The notes under the pieces: model-generated
What the model was told of the DNA's origin: nothing
The model's database searches: none
What the model saw: only the letters and a program-made list of their open reading frames with translations
Source: Desulfuromonas sp. CSMB_57
GTDB lineage: Bacteria; Desulfobacterota; Desulfuromonadia; Desulfuromonadales; Syntrophotaleaceae
Reading direction: 5' to 3'
NCBI RefSeq assembly: GCF_020194955.2
Contig: NZ_JAFCIY020000022.1
Location: 1 to 64,000 of the forward strand
DNA length: 64,000 bases
Made by a program: the position numbers and the translations under genes
Shown: positions 23,180-31,873 of the stretch, piece by piece
Layout: each line of letters starts with the position of its first letter
How positions within the stretch are numbered: the first letter of the stretch is position 1

Positions 23180-23791
23180 TCACAGGTTTTGCCCCGGTGC
23201 GGACCCGGAGAGCATGACGGTCCGGCGCGGCAGGTGAACGGCGCCCTGCGGGGTCAGGCGGCTTTCGTACAGCACCAGGCGGTCCAGCAGCAACGAACCG
23301 GGGTAGCCGGCCGGCAAGGATTGCAGGGCCGTCATCAACTGCGGTTCGCTCTGCCGCAGTCGGGCCAGGGTCAGATGCGGCTTGAAGGGTTTATCGTCCC
23401 AGGCAAGGTCCCGTTGCCGCAATTCCCGGGTCAGGGCGGCTTGCAGGGCAGCCAGGGATTGACCGCCCTGCAGGCCGAGCCAAACCACCCGCGGCCGGTT
23501 CGGTCCGGGAAAAGCCCCCAGGCCGCCGGCGCGCACCGTCAGGGGGGCAAATGAATCTCCTATCGATAGCATAGCCTTCCCCAGCTTTTCAAGCTCTTCT
23601 TCAGGAATTTCGCCGAGGAAGGCCAAGGTCAGGTGCAGGCTTTCGGGGCGTGCCCAACGGATCGCAGGCCGGACGCGCCCCAAGGCCGCAGTCAGGTTGG
23701 CCACCCAGTCCAGAAACGGCTGCGGCAACGGCATGGCGATAAACGCCCGAATCCTTCCGGCAGAACCGTGGCCGGGGGCGCCGTCGGGCAT
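23180..23791 (-). CDS. thpR: RNA 2',3'-cyclic phosphodiesterase (2H family)
   Basis: 2H phosphoesterase of 203 residues, related to bacterial 2'-5' RNA ligase/LigT; it opens 2',3'-cyclic phosphates in vitro. The two HxTx catalytic motifs are HLTL at 53-56 and HLTL at 139-142, and the protein begins [14 protein letters not shown] 23791 overlaps the cinA stop by one base (TGATG), indicating coupling. Its physiological role is unclear throughout the family. Confidence 0.93.
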   Translation of the reverse strand: MPDGAPGHGSAGRIRAFIAMPLPQPFLDWVANLTAALGRVRPAIRWARPESLHLTLAFLGEIPEEELEKLGKAMLSIGDSFAPLTVRAGGLGAFPGPNRPRVVWLGLQGGQSLAALQAALTRELRQRDLAWDDKPFKPHLTLARLRQSEPQLMTALQSLPAGYPGSLLLDRLVLYESRLTPQGAVHLPRRTVMLSGSAPGQNL

Positions 23792-25041
23792 CAGTGGACC
23801 TCCTCTTGCACGGCGCAGAGATAGCGGCGCAGCCATTCGAGGGCCATGCTGGCGGCCATCAGGCGGATTTTATCCCGGGAACCGTTGAACCGATAACCCT
23901 GGACCTTTTCTTCGCCCGGCGCCGCCATGGCCAAAAATACCGTGCCGACGGGTTTGTCGGCGCTGCCCCCGGTCGGTCCGGCAATGCCGGTGATGGCCAG
24001 GCCGATATCGCTGCCGGCGGCTTCCCGCACCCCGTGCGCCATGGCCAGGGCACATCCCTGGCTGACCGCACCCTCCCTGGCCAGCAGGTCCGCCGGGACC
24101 AGCAGCCAGTCCTGCTTGGCCCGGTTGCTGTAGGTCACGGCCGCCCGTTCCAGAAACGCCGAGGCGCCCGGAATGTCCGTCAGCAGTTGACTGACCATCC
24201 CGCCGGTACAGGATTCCGCCAGGGCCAGGGTCAATCCGGCATCGGTCAGCATGCGTCCGACATTGCCGGCCAGGGTTTCCTGGCCGGTTCCGAACACGTA
24301 GGGAGCCAACTGCCGGCGGGCGTGCAGTTCGGCTTTGTCGAGCAGGTCTTCGGCCTCCGGGCCGCCGGCCCGCAATTTGACCAACACGAAGGGGTATTCG
24401 ACGCCGAACCCGAGGCAGACACCTGTCGGCAGGGGGTGGCCGTTAAAGCGCTCTTCGACCTTGGGCTCGGAAAGGCCGAACACCTTGAGGATGCGTTCCT
24501 GGCGCGGCGGTACGCCACCGCTCAAGGCATCAAGGCGCGGCAGGACCGTGGCCTCCAGCATGGCGGCCATTTCTACCGGGACGCCGGGCAGAAAAAACAG
24601 TTCGCAGTTGCCGCAGCGCATCTGGAAGCCGACGGCAGTGCCGAGGGGATTGGGTATCAGTTGCGCCTTTTGCGGCAGCAAGGCCTGCTTTTCATTGCGG
24701 GGATGCATCTCCTGGCGGCGCTGCCGGAAAAATTCCCGGATCTGCCGCAAGGCTTCATCGTTGAGGGCCAGGCGCCGGTCGAAGGCCTTGGCGGCGGCAC
24801 GGGCGGTAAGATCATCCTCCGTCGGGCCGAGGCCGCCGGTGACGATGATCGCCTGGCGCCGTCCGGCCAGGTCGCGCAGGGCCTGCATGATTTCTCCTTC
24901 GTCATCGCCGACGGAGCGCGCTTCGCGCAGCAGATAGCCGTGGCCGCCGAGCACCTGGGCGATGCGCATGGTGTTGGTATCGGCCATTTCACCGTTGATC
25001 AGTTCGTCGCCGGTGGTCAGGACGGCAAGGTTGAGACTCAT
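23791..25041 (-). CDS. cinA: CinA family nicotinamide-nucleotide amidase
   Basis: Two-domain protein of 416 residues. The N-terminal MoCF-like (COG1058) part has TGGLGPTEDD at 68-77. The C-terminal PncC domain has the catalytic ESCTGG at 276-281 and AITGIAGPTGG. PncC deamidates NMN to NaMN in pyridine nucleotide salvage. GGAGGGAACC precedes ATG 25041, which decides the start over frames opening at 25053 and 25089. It often precedes recA in bacteria, as here with thpR between. Confidence 0.95.
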   Translation of the reverse strand: MSLNLAVLTTGDELINGEMADTNTMRIAQVLGGHGYLLREARSVGDDEGEIMQALRDLAGRRQAIIVTGGLGPTEDDLTARAAAKAFDRRLALNDEALRQIREFFRQRRQEMHPRNEKQALLPQKAQLIPNPLGTAVGFQMRCGNCELFFLPGVPVEMAAMLEATVLPRLDALSGGVPPRQERILKVFGLSEPKVEERFNGHPLPTGVCLGFGVEYPFVLVKLRAGGPEAEDLLDKAELHARRQLAPYVFGTGQETLAGNVGRMLTDAGLTLALAESCTGGMVSQLLTDIPGASAFLERAAVTYSNRAKQDWLLVPADLLAREGAVSQGCALAMAHGVREAAGSDIGLAITGIAGPTGGSADKPVGTVFLAMAAPGEEKVQGYRFNGSRDKIRLMAASMALEWLRRYLCAVQEEVH

Positions 25042-25058
25042 GGTTCCCTCCATCAAAT

Positions 25059-25520
25059 TCAGCCGAGTGTGCCAAGGAATTGCAGCCACAGGCGCAGGGC
25101 CAGGGCGCCATACAGGCCGGCTACGACATCATCCATGACGACACCGATGCCGTTTTTCATTTGTTGATCGAAATATCGCGCCGGCGGCAGCTTGACGATG
25201 TCGAACACCCGGAAAAAGACGAAGCCGGCCAAGGCGTTGTGCCAGGAAAAGGGCAGCAGGGCGACGGTCACCAGGTAGCCGACCAGTTCATCGATGACGA
25301 TGCGGCCGTCATCGACCACGCCGAAGATGCGCCCGGCGCCATCGGCCACCCAACAGGACAGCAGCAGCAGGGCGGTCCAGGTAAGCAGGTATAGTTCCGC
25401 CGGCATGGCGGCCAACAGGGCGAAGGCGGGAATACCGGCCAGGGTGCCCCAGGTTCCTGGCGCCCGGGGCAGGTAGCCGAGGCCGCCGTTGGTGGCCAGC
25501 AACAGGATGAATCGACGCAT
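25059..25520 (-). CDS. pgpA: Phosphatidylglycerophosphatase A
   Basis: Inner-membrane phosphatase of 153 residues making phosphatidylglycerol. The family signatures are GYLPRAPGTWGT near the N-terminus, IVIDELVGYL in the middle and FRVFDIVKLPPARYFD followed by GIGVVMDDVVAG. Three to four hydrophobic segments are seen. I start at ATG 25520 because the frame upstream lies within larC. The ATG is 4 bases after the larC stop, and cinA follows after 17 bases. Confidence 0.94.
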   Translation of the reverse strand: MRRFILLLATNGGLGYLPRAPGTWGTLAGIPAFALLAAMPAELYLLTWTALLLLSCWVADGAGRIFGVVDDGRIVIDELVGYLVTVALLPFSWHNALAGFVFFRVFDIVKLPPARYFDQQMKNGIGVVMDDVVAGLYGALALRLWLQFLGTLG

Positions 25521-25524
25521 GGGT

Positions 25525-26712
25525 TCAGAGCTCCGTAACGGTCGCATCGGCCCATGCCGCTTGTTCGACCAGTTGGTAGATGCCGGTGAGGGGACGGCCG
25601 GAGGTTTTGGCCAGCCGCCGGCAGTCCTCGAATTCCGGGGCGATACGCAGCAGGGTGCCGCCATCGAAAAACAGCTTGACCCGGGCCGGGCCGAGGGGCG
25701 TCGCCACGGTGGCGGTTTTGCGTCGCAGTTTCAGGCGCAGGGTGTCCTGGCAGCGGACGCCGGTGGCACTGCTGGCGCACAGTACGAGGCGGGCCAGGGG
25801 GGCGGCCAGGGCAGGCGGCGCCAGGACGGTCAAACGTACACCGGGCCGGTTCTTTTTCATCTGCAGCGGCGCAAAGGTCACGTCCAAGGCCCCGGCCTGG
25901 AACAGATCCTCCATCAGGGCGCCCAGCCATTCGGGGTTGGCATCGTCCAGGTGGCTGTCCAGTTGGGTGATGCGATCGGTTTCGCCCTCCCAGGGGTCCG
26001 CGGTGGTGCCGAGGATGCCGCGCAACAGGTTGGGGCGATCGTCCATGTGGCGCTCGCCGGCACCGTAGCCGACCGCCTCCATGGTCATGGCCGGCAGGGG
26101 CGCAAAACGGGCGATTTCGGCGGCGATGGCGGCCCCGGTCGGGGTCACCAGTTCCACGGCGGCGGGATCGCCGACCGTCGGCAGGCCGCACAGGAGTTGC
26201 AGGGTGGCCGGCGCCGGCAGAGGCAAGATGCCATGGGCACAGCGCACCGTGCCGCGGGTCATGGGCAGCGGCGCGCACAGCACCTGTTGCGGTGCCAGGG
26301 CCTGCAGGCCGATGGCGGCGCCGACGATGTCGATGATGGCGTCCAGGGCGCCGACTTCATGAAAATGGACCGCATCCAGGTCGATACCGTGGACGGCGGC
26401 TTCCGCGGTTCCCAGGCGGCGAAAGATGCGCCGAGCCAGGTCTGCAACCGGACCGGGCAACTCGCCGGCCGCCAACATGGCATCGATATCCCGCCAGGTG
26501 CGATGCTGGTGCTGGGGTTGGCAGTGCACCCTGACCTTGGTGGCGGCGATGCCCTGCCGCTGCTCGCGGGTTGCCGTCAGGTGGTAGCCGGTCAGGGGCA
26601 GACACCGCAGTTGCGCTTCCAGATCCGCCAGCGGAACGCCGAGATCCACCAGCAATCCCAGAAACATGTCTCCCGCCATGCCGGCAAAGGTATCCAGATA
26701 CAGGGTTTTCAT
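25525..26712 (-). CDS. larC: Nickel insertion protein of Ni-pincer cofactor synthesis (LarC)
   Basis: CTP-dependent nickel-inserting cyclometallase that completes the nickel-pincer nucleotide. It has 395 residues (DUF111). The start DTFAGMAGDMFLGLLVDLG and the VHFHEVGALDAIIDIVG block with metal-binding histidines are diagnostic. The gene is one uninterrupted frame, unlike Lactobacillus plantarum, where larC is made by a programmed frameshift. It overlaps larB by 4 bases (ATGA). Confidence 0.95.
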   Translation of the reverse strand: MKTLYLDTFAGMAGDMFLGLLVDLGVPLADLEAQLRCLPLTGYHLTATREQRQGIAATKVRVHCQPQHQHRTWRDIDAMLAAGELPGPVADLARRIFRRLGTAEAAVHGIDLDAVHFHEVGALDAIIDIVGAAIGLQALAPQQVLCAPLPMTRGTVRCAHGILPLPAPATLQLLCGLPTVGDPAAVELVTPTGAAIAAEIARFAPLPAMTMEAVGYGAGERHMDDRPNLLRGILGTTADPWEGETDRITQLDSHLDDANPEWLGALMEDLFQAGALDVTFAPLQMKKNRPGVRLTVLAPPALAAPLARLVLCASSATGVRCQDTLRLKLRRKTATVATPLGPARVKLFFDGGTLLRIAPEFEDCRRLAKTSGRPLTGIYQLVEQAAWADATVTEL

Positions 26713-27467
26713 TTTTGAGCCCGGCGATTGATGCGGGTCGCGGCGAAGGCGGCCCCGAAACCGTTATCGATATTGACCACCGTGACACCGCTGGCGCAGG
26801 TATTGAGCATGGCGAACAGGGCGGTCAGGCCGCCCATGGCCGTACCATAGCCGACGGAGGTGGGCACGGCGATGACCGGCGCCGCGACCAGTCCGCCGAT
26901 GACCGAGGGCAGGGCGCCCTCCATGCCGGCAATGGCGATGATGACCGCCGCCCGCCGCAACAATTCCAAGTGCGCCAGCAACCGGTGCAGGCCGGCGACA
27001 CCGACGTCCGGCAGTTCCTCCACCGGGTTGCCGAGCAGGCGGGCGACGGTGGCCGCTTCGCGGGCGACGGGCAGATCGGAGGTTCCGGCACTGGCCACCA
27101 GGACCAGCCCCCCATGGGGCTCCGTCGCCGGCTGTTGAATCACCGAAAAGATGCGGCCGACGGGGTCGTATTCGCCGACTGGAAAGTCTTTTTGCAGTGC
27201 CGCCGCCAAATGCTCTCCAACCCGAGTAAGGATGGCGTTGCTGCCGTTGGCCAACAGGGTCCCAACAATCTCCTGCAGTTGGGTAAGGGTTTTGCCCTCG
27301 CCGAAAACGATTTCAGGAACCCCCTGTCGCAGCGCCCGGTGGTGGTCGACCAGCGCTTCGCCGGCCCTTTCGAAGGGCAGGGTAGCCAGGCGGTTCAGGC
27401 CGGCCTCGACGGTCAGATGACCGTTGCGGACCGCGGTCAGCAATTGTTGCAGATCCTCTGGGGTCAT
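26709..27467 (-). CDS. larB: Pyridinium-3,5-biscarboxylic acid mononucleotide synthase (LarB)
   Basis: First enzyme of the nickel-pincer pathway: carboxylates and hydrolyses nicotinic acid adenine dinucleotide. It has 252 residues. The C-terminal half is PurE-like, with VASAGTSDLPVAREA, GMEGALPSVIGGL and PTSVGYGTAMGG typical of the family. I use ATG 27467 after AGGAAACCC; an upstream frame to 27515 runs through the -10 region proposed below. It is the first gene of the larB-to-cupin run. Confidence 0.94.
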   Translation of the reverse strand: MTPEDLQQLLTAVRNGHLTVEAGLNRLATLPFERAGEALVDHHRALRQGVPEIVFGEGKTLTQLQEIVGTLLANGSNAILTRVGEHLAAALQKDFPVGEYDPVGRIFSVIQQPATEPHGGLVLVASAGTSDLPVAREAATVARLLGNPVEELPDVGVAGLHRLLAHLELLRRAAVIIAIAGMEGALPSVIGGLVAAPVIAVPTSVGYGTAMGGLTALFAMLNTCASGVTVVNIDNGFGAAFAATRINRRAQK

Positions 27468-27497
27468 GGGTTTCCTGTCTGTCCGGAAGAGGCTAGA

Positions 27498-27525
27498 ACC
27501 ATAACAATTCGACACCCCGATGCAA
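27498..27525 (-). promoter_or_regulatory. Candidate sigma-70 promoter of larB operon
   Basis: TTGCAT (27525-27520) and TATGGT (27503-27498) are separated by 16 bases, 31 bases upstream of the larB ATG. Each box matches the consensus at four of six positions. Confidence 0.4.
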
Positions 27526-27632
27526 AGCAGAAAAAGTCCAGGATCCGGCTCTATCCAAAAGGCCCTCCAAGGGGGCCGGCATGGCGCATTCAGCCATCAT
27601 CCGCGCCGCGGATGACGCATGGCCATTGCCGG

Positions 27633-28733
27633 TCAGAACATGGCATCGATGGCGTCGAAGTCGATGGCGGTTTCGGCCAGGGACTGCAGCAGGCTGATCT
27701 TCTCCGTGTCTTCCGGATAGATTTTCGCAACATCATTTTCAATGGCCGAAAAAACCCTGGTGCTGCTGAAGTTTTCCGCCCGCAGGTAAGGAATATTGCT
27801 GCGATCCAGGATCTGCTGGGTGACTTTGGAAATGGGATAGGAACCCGGAATCAACAACCCGGCAATCTTGTGGCGGTATTCCGGGATGTTGTAGAGCGCC
27901 GCCAGGGTGACCAGCAATTCGTTGCGGGTGCTGGTCACGATGAGCAGGGTTGCGTCATCCAGCAAATCCGCCACCCTTTGGGTCGATGCCGCGCCCAGTT
28001 GCACGTGGTGAATGATGCGCAGCTCGGCGTCCCGATCCCCCTTCAGGTAGAGATTGAACAGGCTGGCGATATGTTTCATGGTCGGGTTGGCCAGGATGGG
28101 TGAGTAATTGAACCCGGCGGCCACTTTGAAGGGCATGCCTTGAAAGGCCAGCTGCAGGTAGCGCAGGGTTTTTTCCCGTTTGTCCGGGAGCAGTTTGTTG
28201 GCCATGACCAGGCGCAGGTCGGCCCCTTCCTGGCGGCACAGGGCATAGTTGAGATGGACGTTGTCCACCACTTTGCCGATGCCCGCTCCGGAGACCATGA
28301 TCATGGGGGCGCCGAGGGTGGCTGCGACAAAAGGGTTGTTCAGTCCCAGCACCGAGCCGACGCCGCTGTGCCCGGCGCCTTCAATGATCAAAAAGTCGCA
28401 ACGCCTTTCCAGTTCGGCCGTGGCTTGGCGGATTTTCTCCAGCAGTGAAGCCGCGGATATCTTTCCGTCCAGCAGGTTGCGGGTGGTTCGCGCCTGCAGA
28501 ACCACCGGCGACATGAAGTCCAGATCCTCGTCGAGTCCGTAGATTTTCGCCATCAGAGCCGCGTCCAGATCCACCCAGCGTCCATTGTAGATGGTCGGCT
28601 TCGGACCCAGGGGCTTGATGAAGCCGACCCGCCGGTATTTTTTTCGCGCCATGTGTAACAGGGAAATGCTGGTGGTGGTCTTGCCGTTTTGCTGGCCGGT
28701 GGCGGCAACGAAGATCTTTTTGGTAGTGGCCAT
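27633..28733 (-). CDS. P-loop (BioD/CobQ-like) ATPase with DRTGG-type domain
   Basis: Cytoplasmic protein of 366 residues. The N-terminal dethiobiotin-synthetase-like P-loop domain has GQQNGKT at 13-19 and the FLIIEGAGHSGVGS segment. After residue ~215 comes a DRTGG-like domain (RVADLLDDATLLIVTSTRNE), the architecture seen in the regulatory N-terminus of some phosphotransacetylases. No catalytic phosphotransacetylase domain follows. ATG 28733 fits a strong promoter ending 36 bases upstream. It stands alone between larB and a divergent flavoprotein gene. The substrate is unknown; a nucleotide-sensing or metabolic regulatory role is inference. Confidence 0.82.
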   Translation of the reverse strand: MATTKKIFVAATGQQNGKTTTSISLLHMARKKYRRVGFIKPLGPKPTIYNGRWVDLDAALMAKIYGLDEDLDFMSPVVLQARTTRNLLDGKISAASLLEKIRQATAELERRCDFLIIEGAGHSGVGSVLGLNNPFVAATLGAPMIMVSGAGIGKVVDNVHLNYALCRQEGADLRLVMANKLLPDKREKTLRYLQLAFQGMPFKVAAGFNYSPILANPTMKHIASLFNLYLKGDRDAELRIIHHVQLGAASTQRVADLLDDATLLIVTSTRNELLVTLAALYNIPEYRHKIAGLLIPGSYPISKVTQQILDRSNIPYLRAENFSSTRVFSAIENDVAKIYPEDTEKISLLQSLAETAIDFDAIDAMF

Positions 28734-28768
28734 GGAGCCTCCCGAGGCACGTAGCAGGGGTTTGCCCA

Positions 28769-28797
28769 ATTATAGAAAAGAGTCTCTGTTATTTCAA
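28769..28797 (-). promoter_or_regulatory. Sigma-70 promoter of the P-loop/DRTGG gene
   Basis: TTGAAA (28797-28792), a 17-base spacer and a perfect TATAAT (28774-28769) lie 36 bases upstream of ATG 28733. This is one of the best promoter matches in the window and supports the chosen start. Confidence 0.7.
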
Positions 28798-28859
28798 AAG
28801 GAATAGCAGGGTGACGGCCTTGTCCTGGCCAATCGGGAATGTATCCGGCGTCGGGGATC

Positions 28860-28868
28860 TGCTAGAAT
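28860..28868 (+). promoter_or_regulatory. Extended -10 element before the flavoprotein gene
   Basis: TGCTAGAAT fits an extended -10 (TGnTATAAT) 116 bases upstream of ATG 28985. No convincing -35 is seen. The leader contains a small CTCC-GTAA-GGAG hairpin (about 28944-28955). Confidence 0.35.
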
Positions 28869-28984
28869 TGGCAAATGGCCATGTTCCCCTCGGTGTTTCA
28901 TTGCGGACAGAGCGGCAACGGGAAGGCCGTGACAGGTATATCTCCGTAAGGAGCGGATGAATCCCCCCGGCAGAAGGAGAGGTC

Positions 28985-30226
28985 ATGACAGAACCTGGTT
29001 CAACCATTCCGGCAACGTCCCATAATCAGGTGTCCGTGGCCGAAATGGTTGATGAGGACTGGGATGTGGTGGTCATCGGTGCCGGCCCTGGAGGCAGCGC
29101 CGCGGCCATTGAGCTGGCCCGCAGGGGTTGCCGGGTGCTGCTGCTCGACCGGTACAGCTTCCCGCGGGAGAAGGTGTGCGGGGATGCCTTGACCGCTCGG
29201 GCCTTGCGGGCGCTGGAACATCTGGGCATGCAAGAAGAGGTGCGCCGCCTCGGGCGTACCATCGGGACGCTGTCGGTGGTCAGTCCGGCGGGGGTTGAGG
29301 TGGAACTGCCGGAAGAATATGTCCTGCTGCGCCGCCGATTGCTCGACGATCTGCTGGCGCGCCAGGCGGTGCGCCAGGGGGCGGTGTTCGCCTGCGGGAC
29401 GGCCATCGAGGTGCGTCATGCCGGTCGCCATGCCGGGCATGAGATTCTGTTGCAAGGCGAGGCACGCATCCTGCGTGCCCGTTCCTGTCTGGTTGCCACG
29501 GGGAGCCAGGTCCGTTTGGCCCGCCGCCTGCAATTGGTGCCGCCGCAGTCGCCGAGCGGCGTGGCCATGCGCTGCTATGTCCGCTCCGGCTTGCCTCTGG
29601 AGCGGTTGGTGGTGGCTTTCGCTCGGGACATTCTGCCCGGTTATGCCTGGATATTTCCTGTGGAGCCGGGCCTGTTCAATGTCGGCTGCGGGCTGTTTCG
29701 TCCCCTGCGGCACAAGGGGCGGATCCATTTGCGTCAGGCCTTCGACCGCTTTTTGCGGAATTTTGATTTAGCCCGCCGCCTGCTGGAAACCGGCGATATC
29801 GTCAGCCCCCTGCGTGGCGCCCTGCTGTACAGTGGCTGGGAGCAGGCCCGCGCCGTGGCGCCGGGCGGTTTGCTGGGTGTCGGTGAAGTTATCGGAACCA
29901 CCTCACCCTTCACCGGCGAGGGGGTGGGGCAGGCCATGCAGTGTGGCCTGCTGGCGGGAAGACTGTTGGCGGACGCCCTCGGCACCGGCGATTTTGCCGG
30001 CCTGGAGGACTATCCCCGGCAGTTGCGGCTCCTGGCGGAGTTGCATACCGATGGCTATCTGCGCGCCGAGCGCTGGATGACCCGGCCCTGGCTGGTCGAT
30101 CTGGTGCTACTGCGCGCCCGCTGCAGCCCCAGGTTGCGCGACAAGTTGAACGCCCTGTTGCGGGATACGTCCGACCCCGCCCAAGTGTTCAGCTGGGGCG
30201 GGGTCTGGCGATCATTTTGGCGTTGA
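28985..30226 (+). CDS. FAD-dependent oxidoreductase, geranylgeranyl reductase family
   Basis: Flavoprotein of 413 residues with a Rossmann FAD site GAGPGG (32-37), the family motif FPREKVCGD (59-67) and a second FAD block GVGEVIGTTSPFTGEG. The family includes geranylgeranyl reductases and enzymes that saturate isoprenoid chains or act on menaquinone tails. The substrate cannot be fixed from sequence. It starts after GAAGGAGAGGTC. Its last 15 bases overlap the end of the convergent kamA-like gene, so no terminator separates them. Confidence 0.87.
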   Translation: MTEPGSTIPATSHNQVSVAEMVDEDWDVVVIGAGPGGSAAAIELARRGCRVLLLDRYSFPREKVCGDALTARALRALEHLGMQEEVRRLGRTIGTLSVVSPAGVEVELPEEYVLLRRRLLDDLLARQAVRQGAVFACGTAIEVRHAGRHAGHEILLQGEARILRARSCLVATGSQVRLARRLQLVPPQSPSGVAMRCYVRSGLPLERLVVAFARDILPGYAWIFPVEPGLFNVGCGLFRPLRHKGRIHLRQAFDRFLRNFDLARRLLETGDIVSPLRGALLYSGWEQARAVAPGGLLGVGEVIGTTSPFTGEGVGQAMQCGLLAGRLLADALGTGDFAGLEDYPRQLRLLAELHTDGYLRAERWMTRPWLVDLVLLRARCSPRLRDKLNALLRDTSDPAQVFSWGGVWRSFWR

Positions 30227-31429
30227 CTTCTTGCTGTGGGACAGGGCGCGCAGGGGCGCCTTGGAGGTCGGTTTGGCGTTGCCCGGATAGCCGCACTTGC
30301 CGTAGGCCGGCAGGGTTTTTTGCGCCAGCAGGGCTGCGGCTTCGCGGTAATCATCGAGCCAGTAGGCCTCGGGGTTGCGGGCGCAGACCAGCAGTCGGGC
30401 CAGGTTTTCATCGGGATTGGCCGGGCGATGGTAGCGGAAATGGACATGGTCCTTGGTCAGTCCCGCCACCTCGATCTTGCCGCTGGCATGGGACATGACA
30501 TAACGGCAGCGGCGCGCCAGGCCCGAGCATGCGACCAGCGCATTGGCAAAAATCTGATAGCCCTCTTCAACCGGCAGGGTATAGGTGGCATTGCCTTCCG
30601 TCGGACGGCATTGGAAAACGTAATAGGGGGCGATACCCAGGTAGGACAGGGTGTTGAGCAACTCGCCCAGCACCTCGGCATCATCGTTGACGCCGCGAAT
30701 CAACGGGGTCTGATTCATGACCATCACGCCGCTCTGCTGCACCAGAGCCATGGCCCGGCGGGCCGGTTCGGTCAGTTCCCGGGGATGATTGAATTGCGCC
30801 ATGAGATAAAGGCGGCTGTCTTGGTGGCTATGGGTGCGCAGAACTTCCAGCAGTTCCGGGTCGTCGAGGAAGCGGTAGGGGTTGAAAGCCGGCATCTTGC
30901 TGCCGAGGCGAATGATGCGCACATGATCGATGGCGCGCAATTGCACCAGGATTTCACGCAGTCGCCGGGTCGACAGCAGCAGCGGATCGCCGCCCGTCAC
31001 CAGCACATTGTTGATTTCCGGATGTTGGCGAATGTAGTCCAGCCCTGCCGAAATGTCCCGCGCCACCTCCTCATTGTCAGCCATGAACAAACGCTTTCGG
31101 AAGCAGAAGCGGCACAAGGCGCCGCACACGTCGCTGGCCAGCAGGACGGCGGTGTCGGGGTATTTGTGTTCCAAGCCCGGAACCCGGGCGTAGTGGTGCT
31201 CCCCTGATGCGTCCAATTGGCCCCAGGCTTCCAATTCATCTTCACAAGGAAAGACGATGCGGCGAATGGGATCTTCCGGATCGTTCCAGTCGATCAGGGA
31301 TTGATAATACTCGTTGGAGCGGAAGGCGTAGCGGCGGGTGACCGCCAGCAGGGCGGCCTGTTGTTCCTGGGGGAGTTCACGGAACTGTGGTACGTTCTCC
31401 AGCTTGGCGATGTATTTAGGTTTGTTCAT
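30212..31429 (-). CDS. KamA-family radical SAM enzyme (lysine 2,3-aminomutase-like)
   Basis: PLP- and radical-SAM-dependent aminomutase-like enzyme of 405 residues. The cluster motif is CGALCRFC (C102, C106, C109). VTGGDPLLL is the SAM-binding GGDP loop. K318 in ASGKIE aligns with the PLP lysine of lysine 2,3-aminomutase. The two aspartates that bind lysine in KAM are not kept: the first position is R275 in QCRPTEGN and the second falls near S313. The substrate is thus probably not free lysine. The closest alternatives are EF-P lysyl-lysine mutase (EpmB, usually shorter) or glutamate 2,3-aminomutase. ATG 31429 follows AAGGAGG; the frame upstream to 31729 is rejected. Confidence 0.85.
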   Translation of the reverse strand: MNKPKYIAKLENVPQFRELPQEQQAALLAVTRRYAFRSNEYYQSLIDWNDPEDPIRRIVFPCEDELEAWGQLDASGEHHYARVPGLEHKYPDTAVLLASDVCGALCRFCFRKRLFMADNEEVARDISAGLDYIRQHPEINNVLVTGGDPLLLSTRRLREILVQLRAIDHVRIIRLGSKMPAFNPYRFLDDPELLEVLRTHSHQDSRLYLMAQFNHPRELTEPARRAMALVQQSGVMVMNQTPLIRGVNDDAEVLGELLNTLSYLGIAPYYVFQCRPTEGNATYTLPVEEGYQIFANALVACSGLARRCRYVMSHASGKIEVAGLTKDHVHFRYHRPANPDENLARLLVCARNPEAYWLDDYREAAALLAQKTLPAYGKCGYPGNAKPTSKAPLRALSHSKKSTPK

Positions 31430-31722
31430 GGGGCCTCCTTGCGTCCTGCTGCATCGGCGGCGAAAAATGCAGACAGGTTTCCCGTCAACCGGATTTTTTC
31501 GGTTGCCGGAAAGGGTTGCGAAATGATGTGCCAAGGCTAAACGGTCTGCGGCAAAACAGGGATACGGTTGGTACCGGCGGGCGCGAAAAGCGCTCCTGGT
31601 GATGGCGGGAAATGCCTTTGAACATGCAAAGCCGGGCCGTTGCAAGAAGGGCCCGAATGCCGCAGTTATTTTGAACAGTATAATATGGTTTTTTTTGAAA
31701 GGCAAATTTTTGTTGGAGCAGG

Positions 31723-31748
31723 TTGACAATTTGCAATCATGCTATAGA
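31723..31748 (+). promoter_or_regulatory. Possible promoter upstream of hairpin element
   Basis: A perfect TTGACA (31723-31728) is followed after only 14 bases by TATAGA (31743-31748), which is preceded by TGC as in an extended -10. The spacing is short. The same stretch also reads GG (31721-31722)-N10-GC (31733-31734) with TTTGCA, a partial sigma-54 pattern. Either reading is uncertain. Confidence 0.3.
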
Positions 31749-31811
31749 AATAATTGAAAAATAAAATGTTTACGGAATTTTTTTGTTTTACGTAATTTAA
31801 AAAAGAATTAT

Positions 31812-31847
31812 GGGAAAAGCGAGGCTCCGAAAGGAGCCGACTTTCCC
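31812..31847. repeat. Nested hairpin with GAAA tetraloop
   Basis: GGGAAA (31812-31817) pairs with TTTCCC (31842-31847) around an internal loop (AGCGA/GAC). Inside it a 6-bp stem GGCTCC/GGAGCC is capped by GAAA (31829-31832). On the plus strand no T run follows; on the minus strand a T-rich stretch comes after about 7 bases. It is either a structured RNA element or an imperfect minus-strand terminator with no gene upstream. Confidence 0.55.
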
Positions 31848-31873
31848 TGAGATCTGGAGCAGGATGATTGGTG

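Noticed and set aside
31500-31560. Sigma-54 promoter of the kamA-like gene (TTGGCAC...TTCGCAA on the minus strand)
   Set aside because: The GG-to-GC distance is 11 bases instead of 10, which is not tolerated by sigma-54 in known promoters.
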